Part shown: one piece after another, positions 25,581 to 34,590 of the stretch
Numbering within the stretch: position 1 is the stretch's first letter
Layout of the letters: every line of letters begins with the position of its first letter
From: Paenibacillus lignilyticus
GTDB lineage: Bacteria; Bacillota; Bacilli; Paenibacillales; Paenibacillaceae
DNA length: 64,000 nt
Direction: 5' to 3'
Assembly (NCBI RefSeq): GCF_017942085.1
Contig: NZ_JAGKSP010000008.1
Coordinates: forward strand, 186,001 to 250,000
Position numbers and translations under genes: made by a program
The notes under the pieces: model-generated
What the model saw: only the letters and a program-made list of their open reading frames with translations
The model's database searches: none
Told to the model about the DNA's origin: nothing

Positions 25581-27026
25581 TCACTTGTTCGCAATATGTA
25601 CCTTGAGCAGCTTCCCTTTCACGGTCGTGTTCTTCATCGCCCGCAGGACAAGGGAGCCTTTGCCATTCAAAATTTCCACGAAGGTTGCGCTATCCTCAAT
25701 CGTAATAATGCCGATATCCGCTGACGTCATGCCCTCCAGCTTCGCGATCGTCCCGACAAAATCCACCGTCCGCAGCTTCTTCTTCTTCCCGCCGCCAAAA
25801 TACAGCTTCGTGATATCCTGGCTCAGCAGCTCGCGTTTATCGAGGCGCGGCGCATCCATGGCGCTCAGCTTCTCTTCGAAGGCTTCCCGCGCTTCAGCAA
25901 CCTGTGCTGCGCTCGGCGGCTCTGCCCGCGGCAGCTCAAAGCCGATGTAGCCTTGAATATCGTCGAGATATCTGCCCTCGCTTGGCGTAACGAACGTAAT
26001 CGCGATACCGCTCTGTCCCGCCCGTCCTGTTCGGCCTGTGCGGTGCACGAAGTTTTCTTTATCCATCGGCAGGTCGTAGTTGATGACATGCGTTATATTC
26101 TCGATATCGATTCCGCGGGCCGCCAGATCGGTGGCCACCAGATAGCGGAACTCCCGCCTCCGGAAGGCATGCATGACGCTGAAACGATCGTTTTGCTCCA
26201 TACCGCCGTGAATCTTGTCGCAGGGGTAGCCGCTTTGCCGAAGCATACGACTTACCTGGTCGACCGCCTCCTGCGTACGGCAGAAAATCATGCAGCTATC
26301 CGGATTTTGGATCGTGGTCACGGCCTTCAGCAGCTCCGGCTTTCGCTCATCCTTCACGATATAGAGGGTATGAGCAATCCGATCCGTCGTAATGCCTGCG
26401 GTTTCGATCTCGATATCCATAGGGTTCTTCATATGGCGATGGCATAGCTGCTCCACGTCCGGCGGCAGCGTTGCGGAGAACAACAGTGTTACGCGGTCCT
26501 TGGGCAGCTCCTTGATAATGGACTCCACTTGCTCGATAAATCCGCGGTTCAGCATCTCATCCGCTTCATCGATGACAAGATAACGCAGCCGATCCACATC
26601 CAATGTCCCGCGTTTAATATGATCCAGTACACGTCCGGGCGTACCCGCGACGATATGGACCTTCTGCTGCAGCTCCAGCTTCTGCTGGGCGAAAGGCTGC
26701 TTGCCGTAGATGGCAACCGCTTTGATGCGTTTGAATCTGCCGATATTGATCAGGTCCTCTTTGACCTGACCCGCCAGCTCCCGCGTTGGCGTCAGCACGA
26801 GCGCCTGCGGTCTGTTCTCCTCCCATTCCACGAGCTCGCAGATGGGAATGCCGAAGGCTGCCGTCTTGCCGCTTCCGGTCTGGGATCGCACGGTGAGGTC
26901 GCGCTGCGCGAGCACTTCAGGGATGACTTTGCTCTGAACCGGTGTCGGCTCCGTATAACCAAGATGATCTAGTGCGCGAACGATTTCCTCGCTTAAGGGG
27001 TACGTATGAAAAAGGTTTACTTGCAT
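25581..27026 (-). CDS. dbpA: DEAD-box RNA helicase DbpA (YxiN type)
   Basis: ATP-dependent RNA helicase of 481 residues acting in 50S ribosome assembly. The Q motif precedes Walker A (SQTGSGKT, 48-55); PTRELA, TPGR, DEAD (VIDEADEML), SAT, and the second RecA-domain motifs ATDLAARGID and HRTGRTGR follow. The last 75 residues form the DbpA RNA-binding domain, an RRM-like fold (FVGTIAKLEGMTSADIGIITIED), which in this family targets hairpin 92 of 23S rRNA. The length and ending (KGKLLKVHIANK) fit YxiN. Single gene, divergent from the XRE/TPR regulator. Confidence 0.95.
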   Translation of the reverse strand: MQVNLFHTYPLSEEIVRALDHLGYTEPTPVQSKVIPEVLAQRDLTVRSQTGSGKTAAFGIPICELVEWEENRPQALVLTPTRELAGQVKEDLINIGRFKRIKAVAIYGKQPFAQQKLELQQKVHIVAGTPGRVLDHIKRGTLDVDRLRYLVIDEADEMLNRGFIEQVESIIKELPKDRVTLLFSATLPPDVEQLCHRHMKNPMDIEIETAGITTDRIAHTLYIVKDERKPELLKAVTTIQNPDSCMIFCRTQEAVDQVSRMLRQSGYPCDKIHGGMEQNDRFSVMHAFRRREFRYLVATDLAARGIDIENITHVINYDLPMDKENFVHRTGRTGRAGQSGIAITFVTPSEGRYLDDIQGYIGFELPRAEPPSAAQVAEAREAFEEKLSAMDAPRLDKRELLSQDITKLYFGGGKKKKLRTVDFVGTIAKLEGMTSADIGIITIEDSATFVEILNGKGSLVLRAMKNTTVKGKLLKVHIANK

Positions 27027-27144
27027 AATTGCTCCTTCGACGAATCATTGGGATCCTATTAGTATAGCCTAATTTTACCGCGATGCCGCTGTTTTGGTAC
27101 AATAGTCTTACCGTGAAATTGTGACAACCAGGGGGTTCATCCCA

Positions 27145-28383
27145 GTGCATGAAGGGAAAATCATTAAATTTTACCGCGAAAGAGCACAATTGACGCAAGA
27201 TCAATTGGGTCTTGGCATCTGCTCGGACACCCATATCAGCAAAATCGAACGGGGCATTACCGATTACTCGCAGGAAGTGCTGGACCTGCTGTGCCTGCGG
27301 CTTGGCATTAGCATGGATTGCGAGCTGGCGAAGTTCAGCAGCATTAAGAAAAGGCTGTACGATTGGCACGATGCCATCGTGAAGCAATTATCCGCGGACA
27401 TGGAATCGATTAAGGCAGAACTCGAGCAGGAAGCGCTTCTGCAGATCTCCGAGTATGAAACGTTTTATTTGCTGCTTCAAGCCAAGTATCTGCTGCAGAG
27501 GAATGAGCCGGAGATGGCGCTGCGCATCATCAATCGCGTCCGCAAAACGGCGGAGCGGCTGCCTGACTTCGAAAGCAACCTTCTGAAGCATGTAGAAGGC
27601 ATCTACCATTTATCCAAACAAAATCATGTAGAAGCCATCGCAACGCTCAAAACGATTAACGATAAGGAATATAATAATCCGGAATATTTTCACCATTTGG
27701 CTATGGCTTATCATACGATGAGGTCTGAGGTCATGGCCTACTTCTACGCGGAGAAGGCACGGAATTTCTTCAAGGAGATCAACTGTTTTCTTCGCGTCAT
27801 CGATGCGGAGATGCTGATGCTCATTCAAGTGCAGGATGATCCGCAGCATGATTTTAAAGAAGTAATCGCGCGGTTCGAGAATTTGATTCAGAGCTGCGAT
27901 ATGTGTAACGCGCCTGACCGAAAAGCCAAAGTCATCCATAATTTGGCCTATGAGTATTTGCGGCGGAAGGATTATCTGAAGGCGAGCAGCTTCTATAAGC
28001 AATCCATGGAGCTTAAGAATCCCCGAACGCTGCCTTATTTGCTGTCGTTAGAAGGTTATCTTCGGAGCTGTTTCATGGGCAGTCTGCTGCAGACGGAAGA
28101 GTTAGAGCGGCTGGCCCAGGCCGGCCTGACAGGCGCTAAGGCATTGAAGGACCAAGTCTTCATTCTGCTCTTTACGATGCTGCTCCTCTTGATCAGTGGC
28201 AAAGAGGCGGAGTACTACCAGTATATGAACGACGAGGCGCTGCCGGTCTACCGCAAATTCGGCTACATGTACCTCATCAGACGGTCAGAACAGCAATTGT
28301 TTCATTATTACGCGAGAACAGGGAATACGGAAGCAGCGCTTCGAATGGGGCATTATCTCATTCAGGATCAAGACATCCTCTAA
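27145..28383 (+). CDS. XRE-family regulator with TPR-like C-terminal domain
   Basis: A 412-residue regulator with an N-terminal helix-turn-helix (about 5-60: FYRERAQLTQDQLGLGICSDTHISKIERG) followed by some 340 residues of helical TPR-like repeats. That layout is shared by Rap/PlcR/PrgX-type proteins, whose TPR part often binds a short secreted peptide. No small peptide gene is visible next to it. Start: GTG 27145 has AGGGGG about nine bases upstream; GTG 27121 lacks a site and would place that AGGGGG inside the gene. It is followed by a strong hairpin. The target genes and any ligand are unknown. Confidence 0.83.
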   Translation: MHEGKIIKFYRERAQLTQDQLGLGICSDTHISKIERGITDYSQEVLDLLCLRLGISMDCELAKFSSIKKRLYDWHDAIVKQLSADMESIKAELEQEALLQISEYETFYLLLQAKYLLQRNEPEMALRIINRVRKTAERLPDFESNLLKHVEGIYHLSKQNHVEAIATLKTINDKEYNNPEYFHHLAMAYHTMRSEVMAYFYAEKARNFFKEINCFLRVIDAEMLMLIQVQDDPQHDFKEVIARFENLIQSCDMCNAPDRKAKVIHNLAYEYLRRKDYLKASSFYKQSMELKNPRTLPYLLSLEGYLRSCFMGSLLQTEELERLAQAGLTGAKALKDQVFILLFTMLLLLISGKEAEYYQYMNDEALPVYRKFGYMYLIRRSEQQLFHYYARTGNTEAALRMGHYLIQDQDIL

Positions 28384-28396
28384 CGGCTTCGTAAAC

Positions 28397-28453
28397 AAAT
28401 GACCCGCGGCAGGAACACTTCGTTTTAAAGTGTCCCTGCGCGGGTCATCGTTT
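28397..28453. terminator. Bidirectional terminator, regulator and cotD
   Basis: AAATGACCCGCGGCAGGAACACTT pairs with AAAGTGTCCCTGCGCGGGTCATCGTTT, with a few bulges. It lies between the regulator stop (28383) and the converging spore-coat gene stop (28465). Confidence 0.85.
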
Positions 28454-28464
28454 GAAGAATGAGA

Positions 28465-28803
28465 CTATTTTCTAGTGCGTTTTTTGGAGGATGTTTTTGT
28501 GCGTTTGCCGCGTTTTACGCTCGAAACCATGACATCTTTCTCGGAATACGTGTAGCAGTGTTGATATACTGGGCAGCAATGATGCTGCTTTACCACTTCT
28601 ACGGCGTGAACGACGTTTACAAGCTGCGGATGGTAGACATTCTCATATTGTGTAACCGGAGGGTCATAGATAGTTTGTGTAGGGCAGTCTGGACAGAATT
28701 GGTCATTTGCACCTGCCACCATGTTAGGTCCCATATTCGGTCCCATGTTTGGGCCCATGTTTGCACCGGCAACTTGGCCCATGTGTGGATAATTACGTTT
28801 CAA
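28465..28803 (-). CDS. cotD: CotD-like spore coat protein
   Basis: A 112-residue Cys/His/Tyr-rich protein. The middle resembles CotD-family coat proteins (PPVTQYENVYHPQLVNVVHAVEVVKQHHCCPVYQHCYTYSEK). The C-terminus is strongly basic (KRGKRTKTSSKKRTRK). Near the N-terminus MGPN is repeated three times in tandem. The start is TTG at 28803, supported by AAGGAG eight bases upstream; no ATG is as well placed. Expression is expected in the mother cell late in sporulation, but I could not define a sigma-K or sigma-E promoter with confidence. Confidence 0.78.
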   Translation of the reverse strand: MKRNYPHMGQVAGANMGPNMGPNMGPNMVAGANDQFCPDCPTQTIYDPPVTQYENVYHPQLVNVVHAVEVVKQHHCCPVYQHCYTYSEKDVMVSSVKRGKRTKTSSKKRTRK

Positions 28804-28953
28804 GGTATTATCTCCTTCCTTGTTTTGGAATACATCACATTGTATTCACAGACGAGCAAGGCGGCCTGTACGCTTGCCATGGAAGGCGATGGCCTTCCGC
28901 GTTTGCGCGGGTTTCCGTTCGGGAGAGATGCCGGGGATTCTCGTGAAGACGCG

Positions 28954-29030
28954 AAAAAAGCCGCTCGGCATCGCAGCAGTGTCATTAAGTTAAGTAACTT
29001 AATGACACTGCTGCATCGCCGGCGGCTTTA
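28954..29030 (-). terminator. Long-stem terminator of greA
   Basis: A near-perfect palindrome of about 31 bases per arm. GCCGCTCGGC...GCAGCAGTGTCATTAAGTT pairs with AACTTAATGACACTGCTGC...GCCGGCGGC, followed on the minus strand by TTTTTT. It starts 15 bases after the greA stop. The arm is longer than a usual terminator. Confidence 0.85.
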
Positions 29031-29044
29031 CGTAACAGACCCTA

Positions 29045-29524
29045 TTAGAGCGCTCTGACCTCAAGCAGCTCATACACGATAACACCCATCGGAGCATTTA
29101 CGTTAATCCGGCTGCCCACTGTTTTGCCCAGCAGTTCTTTGCCAAGCGGACTTTCGTAGGAGATTTTGTTCGCTTGTACATCCGCTTCCGCCGGAGCTAC
29201 AATTTGATATTCAATCCGTTCGTCGAATTCCACGTCATTCAGGATGACGCTCGAGCCGATTTGAACCGAACTTGTATTGTTCGGGTCGGTCTCCACGATG
29301 CGGGCCGTATTCAGCATTTTCTCTAGAATGATGACGCGTGTTTCCAAGAAAGATTGATCATTCTTCGCAGAATGGTACTCGCTGTTCTCTTTCAAATCCC
29401 CGTAGCTGATGGCAAGCTTAATCCGTTCGGCCAGCTCTTTGCGTTTCACGTACTTGAGGTCGTCAAGCTCCTCCTGCAATTTAGCAAAGCCCTCTTTGGT
29501 TAAAATCATTTCTTCGTTAGACAT
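29045..29524 (-). CDS. greA: Transcription elongation factor GreA
   Basis: RNA polymerase cleavage factor of 159 residues, the standard length. The N-terminal coiled coil carries the acidic tip (ISYGDLKENSEYHSAKNDQ), with Asp and Glu residues that stimulate transcript cleavage. The C-terminal FKBP-like domain ends GVIVYELLEVRAL. ATG 29524 (GGAG eight bases upstream) is clearly right; the frame continues upstream to 29614 without family similarity. It rescues backtracked RNA polymerase. Its gene is alone here. Confidence 0.96.
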   Translation of the reverse strand: MSNEEMILTKEGFAKLQEELDDLKYVKRKELAERIKLAISYGDLKENSEYHSAKNDQSFLETRVIILEKMLNTARIVETDPNNTSSVQIGSSVILNDVEFDERIEYQIVAPAEADVQANKISYESPLGKELLGKTVGSRINVNAPMGVIVYELLEVRAL

Positions 29525-29610
29525 CGTTACAGCTCCCGTTCCATGGAATTCCTCTATTCTACCCGATTTGGGACCGAATGTCGCCTCGATGCCCACCCCA
29601 ATAATTGTTG

Positions 29611-29646
29611 ACAAAAAAAAGGTTCCCTATAAGAGGGAAACCTTTG
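29611..29646 (-). terminator. Terminator of the 91-residue protein gene
   Basis: On the minus strand AAAGGTTTCCCTCTT pairs with the AGGGAACCTTT arm around a short loop. TTTTTTTT follows. Confidence 0.85.
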
Positions 29647-29671
29647 GAAATACTGTTACGTTTTTTTCATT

Positions 29672-29947
29672 TTAAAGATCGATCGCCACATGCGGTTTGC
29701 TGTAATGACTCACGCCTCCGCCGCCTACCAAAACCTTGCCTCCTCTAGGGAAAACAAGCAATTTGGAAGCGCCGGTACTCAGCAGCACCGTTACCTTCGC
29801 GTCATTGCGGGTTGCCGTATACACGACGTATCCGCTTCTCGTTAGAGAGGTTCGCCAATAGTTGCCAAATTCGGAGCGGACCACTCGGCTGGAATACACC
29901 TGGTTCTCGCGTTTGACCACCTTGGCTTGACCTTTAGCTTTGGCCAT
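29672..29947 (-). CDS. Small basic protein of unknown function
   Basis: A 91-residue protein starting MAKAKGQAKVVKRENQVYSS. It has a basic N-terminus and a beta-rich body (YVVYTATRNDAKVTVLLSTGASKLLVFPRGGKVLVGGGG). No cysteine, signal peptide or membrane segment is present. The ribosome binding site is weak (AAGGA about 12 bases before ATG 29947), but the terminator right after the stop supports a gene. I do not recognise a family. It may be cotranscribed from upstream of the AraC/GyrI-like gene, which ends 43 bases before it. Confidence 0.65.
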   Translation of the reverse strand: MAKAKGQAKVVKRENQVYSSRVVRSEFGNYWRTSLTRSGYVVYTATRNDAKVTVLLSTGASKLLVFPRGGKVLVGGGGVSHYSKPHVAIDL

Positions 29948-29990
29948 CACTCACATCAATCCTTCATCGCGTAGTTAATCCTACGCTATC

Positions 29991-30842
29991 CTATTCAGAT
30001 GAAGGCATGTCGATTGGACATAAAGGCACATAGATATCGAGCTCTGAGTCTGCGCGGCCTTCTTGGAAACGAGCATCATAGTATTCGAAATCGAAGCCGC
30101 TATCTCCCAAGCTGCGCAGCCGCTCACCTGAAGACGGGAGCCATTCACCATAGATATAGCGGAATGTCTCCCCGAGCAGCTCGGTTGAACCCACATGCGT
30201 GAAGACCGCGTATCTTCCGCCCGGGATTGTATATACCTGAGCAGCTCTTGGCATCGCGGACGCCGGGTCCGCCACCTCGGTGCCTGCCAAATAATCGAAC
30301 TGTCTCTCGCGGTCTCCGCTTGCTTGCGGATTATAAATCTCGAGACCGAAGCTAATCCGTTCATTTACCTTGCCGGGAATACTTGCCCATATGCGGCTGA
30401 GCGATTTCCAGGCTTGTGCAATGTTGCGATCCTTCGTCGTATCCGTCATGCATAACACGCCCGCGACATGAATCGTCTCGCGGTTAACCAACACAGGCTC
30501 TCTCATCGTACACGCTCTCCTTCGCAGGGATTGCGGAGGCTCCCCGAACCGTTTCATAAACGAGCGGATGAAGGATTCGTGGCTGCCATAGCCGATATCG
30601 AAGCCGATCTCCGTGCCGGATTGCGCCGACCCCCGCAGCTTTCTGGCTGCATAAGCTAAGCGTCGCTCCCGGATATAATGGGACAACGTCTCTCCCGTGC
30701 AAGCATAGAACAGCCTGTGAAAATGAAACGGCGAATACCCCGCCAGCTTCGCAAGCTCCTCCAATCGAAGCTCCTCCTGCAGATGCAGTTCCACATAAGC
30801 GGCAGCCCGCCATATTCCGGCATACCGTTCTTCCTCTTCCAT
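29991..30842 (-). CDS. AraC-type regulator with GyrI-like effector-binding domain
   Basis: A 283-residue regulator with two helix-turn-helix motifs at the N-terminus (about 10-105: RLEELAKLAGYSPFHFHRLFYACTGETLSHYIRERRLAYAARKL, then GFDIGYGSHESFIRSFMKRFG). A GyrI-like/AraC_E_bind effector domain follows at about 125-280. This order, as in Rob and SoxS-like multidrug regulators, is typical of proteins sensing hydrophobic drugs. ATG 30842 follows GGAGG by eight bases. No transporter lies beside it, so targets are unknown. Confidence 0.9.
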   Translation of the reverse strand: MEEEERYAGIWRAAAYVELHLQEELRLEELAKLAGYSPFHFHRLFYACTGETLSHYIRERRLAYAARKLRGSAQSGTEIGFDIGYGSHESFIRSFMKRFGEPPQSLRRRACTMREPVLVNRETIHVAGVLCMTDTTKDRNIAQAWKSLSRIWASIPGKVNERISFGLEIYNPQASGDRERQFDYLAGTEVADPASAMPRAAQVYTIPGGRYAVFTHVGSTELLGETFRYIYGEWLPSSGERLRSLGDSGFDFEYYDARFQEGRADSELDIYVPLCPIDMPSSE

Positions 30843-30915
30843 TCGGATCACCTCCTTGCTGTCAATGTTAGGTCATCGTTGCTCGGTGCACCTGACATTT
30901 CTTGCGATGATCGAT

Positions 30916-30954
30916 AAAAAAGGCGCATCGCCGAGTGTAACACGGGATACGCCT
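30916..30954 (-). terminator. Terminator of rlmN
   Basis: AGGCGTATCCCGTG pairs with CTCGGCGATGCGCCT on the minus strand with a few mismatches, ending in TTTTTT. It lies 16 bases after the rlmN stop. Confidence 0.78.
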
Positions 30955-30969
30955 GCTTAATCTGGTTGT

Positions 30970-32031
30970 TTATACGGTTGCTTTGATTTGCTTGCTCCGC
31001 AGCTGGCCGCAAGCGGCATCAATATCCGTTCCGTGTTCCAGACGGACGCTGACGCTAACGGACTGCTTCTTCAATGTATCGTAGAAGATGCGGATCGATT
31101 CTTGCTCGCTGCGTTGATACTGGCTATGTTCGTCGACCGGATTATACGGAATCAAGTTCACGTTCACAAGCTGGCGGCGGTCGCCGACAAGCTCTGCCAG
31201 CTGCAAGGCATGCTCCTTCCGATCATTAACGTCCTTGAGCAAAATATATTCCAGCGTTACACGGCGCTTATTCTTGCTCAGGTAGTAATCGATCGCCTTC
31301 ATCAGCGGCTCAATCGGAATCGCGCGATTGATCTTCATAATGCGCGTACGCAGCTCATTGTTCGGCGCATGCAGGGAAACAGCCAGGTTAACGCCAAGGT
31401 TGCGATCGGTGAACGCTACGATTTTGTCAGCCAGACCGCTTGTGGATACGGTAATATGTCTCGCCCCGATGGCCAGACCCTTATGATCCTTGACGGTTTC
31501 GATGAAGTCGACCATATTCTCGAAGTTATCGAACGGCTCTCCGATGCCCATCACGACGATGTGGCTGACCAGATCGCCTTGCTGCGCGGCATCCTGATGC
31601 AGTTGCACCTTCATAATTTGACCGACGATTTCGCCCGATGTCAGATCGCGGCTCTTGGCAAGCAAACCGCTCGCACAGAAGCTGCAGCCAATATTGCAGC
31701 CGACCTGCGTGGTGACGCAGACGGACAGCCCGAATTTATGCCGCATGAGCACCGTCTCGATCAGATTACCGTCCTGCAGCTTGAGCAGAAACTTAATCGT
31801 GCCGTCGGCCGATTCTTGTTTCGTATGTTCGCCGAGCGTCTGAATCTCGAAGTGCTCTGCCAATAAAGCCAGGCAAGCCCCGTTTACGTCCGTCATCGCC
31901 TCAAATGCCGTAACCCGCTTCCGGTACAGCCAATCCCAGACTTGCCGCGCGCGCGACGGTTTATGTCCATGCTCCCCAAGCCAGCCCGTCAGCTGGTCGA
32001 AAGTGAAGCCATATATGGATGGTTTATGCAT
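30970..32031 (-). CDS. rlmN: 23S rRNA (A2503)/tRNA adenine-C2 methyltransferase RlmN
   Basis: Radical SAM enzyme of 353 residues that methylates C2 of A2503 in 23S rRNA and A37 of some tRNAs. The iron-sulfur cysteines are C112, C116 and C119 (CNIGCSFC). The methyl-carrier cysteine is near the C-terminus (DIDAACGQLR). MGIGEPFDNFENM is the family SAM-binding motif. Length is standard. It is not a Cfr: the N-terminal region and lack of extra cysteines fit RlmN. Single gene ending at a good terminator. Confidence 0.95.
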   Translation of the reverse strand: MHKPSIYGFTFDQLTGWLGEHGHKPSRARQVWDWLYRKRVTAFEAMTDVNGACLALLAEHFEIQTLGEHTKQESADGTIKFLLKLQDGNLIETVLMRHKFGLSVCVTTQVGCNIGCSFCASGLLAKSRDLTSGEIVGQIMKVQLHQDAAQQGDLVSHIVVMGIGEPFDNFENMVDFIETVKDHKGLAIGARHITVSTSGLADKIVAFTDRNLGVNLAVSLHAPNNELRTRIMKINRAIPIEPLMKAIDYYLSKNKRRVTLEYILLKDVNDRKEHALQLAELVGDRRQLVNVNLIPYNPVDEHSQYQRSEQESIRIFYDTLKKQSVSVSVRLEHGTDIDAACGQLRSKQIKATV

Positions 32032-32140
32032 ATCCGTTATCCTCTTTTCAACACCTTGAATTTCGTCCCATGAACTCTCTGACTAGTATTGTCCCAAAAT
32101 TCCGAGGCGAAAACAAGGGCGGATCACGGAGACCGCTATC

Positions 32141-33784
32141 CTAGCCTATGATTTCGGCAATTCGCTTGTTCACCGTTTCCCGTAGATTAAGCAGCCATTC
32201 GCTCTCTGCAGGGTAGCTGCTGAAGGTAAGGTTACCAATAAGTGCTTGCAGCTCATCCTTGCCGCCCAACTCTTCCAGCAGGGCAAAAGCTCTCATATCT
32301 TGCAGCGCCTCATAGAACACTTCCATGCGGATCGATTCGATCGGACCCTCTTCTCCGGGGTAAACAAGGAAGGCATCGCCCGATGGGAACGCATGGCCGG
32401 CATCTGTTGTGATATAAGGATTGATCGGCTTGATCGAGTACTGGCTGTACCAGAAATTAAAGCCCCAATGCAGAAAACCGGTAATGCCGAACTTGTGCAT
32501 TTGCACGCCGATGATCCGGTTCCGCGCGGAAGGGAACGTGAAGAATCGGTTCGAAACGTCTTTATATTGTCCGCAGCAATAATACGTCCACAAATCCGGA
32601 ACGCCGGCTTCAAGGAACGGCTCGATATGATTCGTCGCCGGAATTGGCCGTGGAACAAGTCCCGATTCATAGAACTCATAATCGGACAAGGCATCGATAA
32701 CCGGATACCCTTGAAGCATCGGTCTGAGCCAGTCGCTCGCTTGGCGATAATCCTCAAGCGCGCTCATGCTCGGCTCGTCGGAAATGTGGAAGTACACCTG
32801 CTTCTGCAGACCGCGACCCTCTACCCACTTCAGCAGCTCCGGAATAAGCTGGCCAAGGAAGCTGCGATATTCCTCGCCGGAGGCTTCCGTTTCCCAGCCG
32901 AAGATCCGCTTGTACTCCCCGTTCTCATGGGCCATGATCTTAGGTGCATGCTTCGCGCCCCACTGCGTGTACAGATGGGAGAACTCGAAGTAACGCACGC
33001 CAACGGCCAGACACATATCCGCCCAACGGTCCAGTTTCTCGAAACCGAACTTGTACTGATTGCCCGTTTTCTCGACATCCACCAGCTGTACGGTAGGGCG
33101 CTCTCCGCCGACAGCCGTATCGAGCGGCGGCGTGAACAGCGGCGTGAGCAGCAAATTGATGCCATGCCTCACGGCTGTTCCGATGAAGGCTTCCAGCAAG
33201 CGCCAGTGCTCTTCGCTGAACACCGGTACATTGTACTGCGTCGCGATACAATCCGTATGGAACCACTCGGTGTGGATCAGCTTCTGCTCGGGCAGCTCGC
33301 GCGGAATAACGGTGAGCGAGAAGCTCTCTTGAGCGAGCGATTCCCCTTCTGCCGTTTCAAACGCGATCGCGATGTCGAATGTACCGCCCTGTTCGGCACG
33401 ATCTACTTGTACAGTCACCCATACGGAGCTCCATACATTCGGGAGTGCGGTTATCCCCTGTGCAATCGGGTAAAGCGGATCCGGGAATAGTCCCGGCGTC
33501 GCTTGAAAGATCCGCTCATCATGATCGGCATACATGGGCATTTCCGACGGAACAAGTCCGACTGAGCGGACGGTAATTGTACTGTTTTGCAGCTGGGATG
33601 TGACGGATAGGTTGATGTTCTTGCGCATTTGCGCACTGCGGTAAGCGATTTGAAAGGCATATACTTCACCCCGAAGGGCGCTGCCTTTCGGATAGACCGG
33701 CTCTTGGAGCTCGCCGTCTTGGGCGAAAATTTTGACAAGCGAGCTGACGCATCGTGTTTCCAGCTGATTATGGTTTAGGTTCAT
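32141..33784 (-). CDS. DUF4091 / GH123-like glycosidase
   Basis: A 547-residue protein with an N-terminal beta-sandwich and a C-terminal TIM-barrel domain of the DUF4091/GH123-like group. The motif YFHISDEPS includes the adjacent Asp-Glu pair that in GH123 polarises the substrate acetamido group and acts as acid. GWETEASGEEYRSFLGQLIPELL and PLFTPPLDTAVGGERP are other family-like stretches. No signal peptide is seen, so it probably acts inside the cell, perhaps on an N-acetylhexosamine-containing oligosaccharide. It forms an operon with the CBM9-like gene 18 bases upstream. Confidence 0.83.
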   Translation of the reverse strand: MNLNHNQLETRCVSSLVKIFAQDGELQEPVYPKGSALRGEVYAFQIAYRSAQMRKNINLSVTSQLQNSTITVRSVGLVPSEMPMYADHDERIFQATPGLFPDPLYPIAQGITALPNVWSSVWVTVQVDRAEQGGTFDIAIAFETAEGESLAQESFSLTVIPRELPEQKLIHTEWFHTDCIATQYNVPVFSEEHWRLLEAFIGTAVRHGINLLLTPLFTPPLDTAVGGERPTVQLVDVEKTGNQYKFGFEKLDRWADMCLAVGVRYFEFSHLYTQWGAKHAPKIMAHENGEYKRIFGWETEASGEEYRSFLGQLIPELLKWVEGRGLQKQVYFHISDEPSMSALEDYRQASDWLRPMLQGYPVIDALSDYEFYESGLVPRPIPATNHIEPFLEAGVPDLWTYYCCGQYKDVSNRFFTFPSARNRIIGVQMHKFGITGFLHWGFNFWYSQYSIKPINPYITTDAGHAFPSGDAFLVYPGEEGPIESIRMEVFYEALQDMRAFALLEELGGKDELQALIGNLTFSSYPAESEWLLNLRETVNKRIAEIIG

Positions 33785-33802
33785 CTTAACTTCCTCCTTG
33801 GA

Positions 33803-34441
33803 TTAAATGAGTACAAGCGTGCCAAATCGCTGCGGTTGATGAAAATTAACCAATCCGGTCGGCTGCCAGGCTTGATACTCCCGGATGCCGCCCCGACGTT
33901 CGTCGATCCGATAGAAATTCACCCGCCAGCGAAGTCCGGCTTCAAGCGGCTGCTTGAAGGTGCTCGCCGGGATTCGGATGTCGTATCTCCATTGCCCAGC
34001 TTGAACCTCGCTCACTTCCGTATGCAATCCCTCGATGTCCCAGTCCGTATCGATCCCAACCGAACCGCTTCCGTCATTGGTAATCCGCGCATCGAATACA
34101 ACGTTGCGGGGACTGACCTCAAGTTCTATGTAATGGGTGCCTCTTCCATCCTCATCGATAAATACTTCTACCACGTCCTGATTATACAGCGGCTCATCGC
34201 GCTCGCTGTAGTCGGAAACGATGTGTTCATCCTCGCAGAGGAACTGAATCAACAGCGCGTCTGCCGTCCACCCGCAACGGACCTTCGTCCATTCTGTCGG
34301 CGCGTCCCCGCTTACCGTATCGCGTAATAGCATCCATTCGCTATCGATGACGTTCGTCTCGCTGATTTGCTTGCACTCGTAGACTTGCCGCTCATTAGCG
34401 TCCATGTTACGGCCCACCTCTGCTCCCCTAGAATCTTCCAT
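33803..34441 (-). CDS. Carbohydrate-binding CBM9-like protein
   Basis: A 212-residue beta-sandwich protein like family 9 carbohydrate-binding modules found as single domains (PF06452 type). Recognisable stretches are VRCGWTADALLIQFLCEDEHI, YNQDVVEVFIDEDG, YIELEVSPRNVVFDARI and GLRWRVNFYRID. It lacks a signal peptide. ATG 34441 has GGAGAGG just upstream; ATG 34405 is an alternative with GAGG 11 bases before. It is the first gene of a pair with the DUF4091 glycosidase and probably assists it or handles the same sugar. Confidence 0.85.
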   Translation of the reverse strand: MEDSRGAEVGRNMDANERQVYECKQISETNVIDSEWMLLRDTVSGDAPTEWTKVRCGWTADALLIQFLCEDEHIVSDYSERDEPLYNQDVVEVFIDEDGRGTHYIELEVSPRNVVFDARITNDGSGSVGIDTDWDIEGLHTEVSEVQAGQWRYDIRIPASTFKQPLEAGLRWRVNFYRIDERRGGIREYQAWQPTGLVNFHQPQRFGTLVLI

Positions 34442-34550
34442 GCTCCTCTCCTCATCATAGCTAATCCCAGTGCCGATTGCTTTAGCATAAAGGGGTAAAA
34501 TTTAGACGATTCCGAGATCACGGATAGGCCGGCGGATAGGTCCGGTATAA

Positions 34551-34576
34551 AATAAAAAAACTCCCTGAGGGAGTTT
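34551..34576 (-). terminator. Terminator after the decayed diguanylate cyclase gene
   Basis: AAACTCCC and GGGAGTTT pair around TGA. On the minus strand the stem is followed by TTTTTTTATTTT. Confidence 0.87.
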
Positions 34577-34590
34577 CAATTGCAGCACAT

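Noticed and set aside
28960..29026. Long palindrome after greA as an insertion-sequence end or mobile repeat
   Set aside because: It directly follows the stop and ends in a T run on the minus strand, so a terminator explains it; no second copy is seen in the window.
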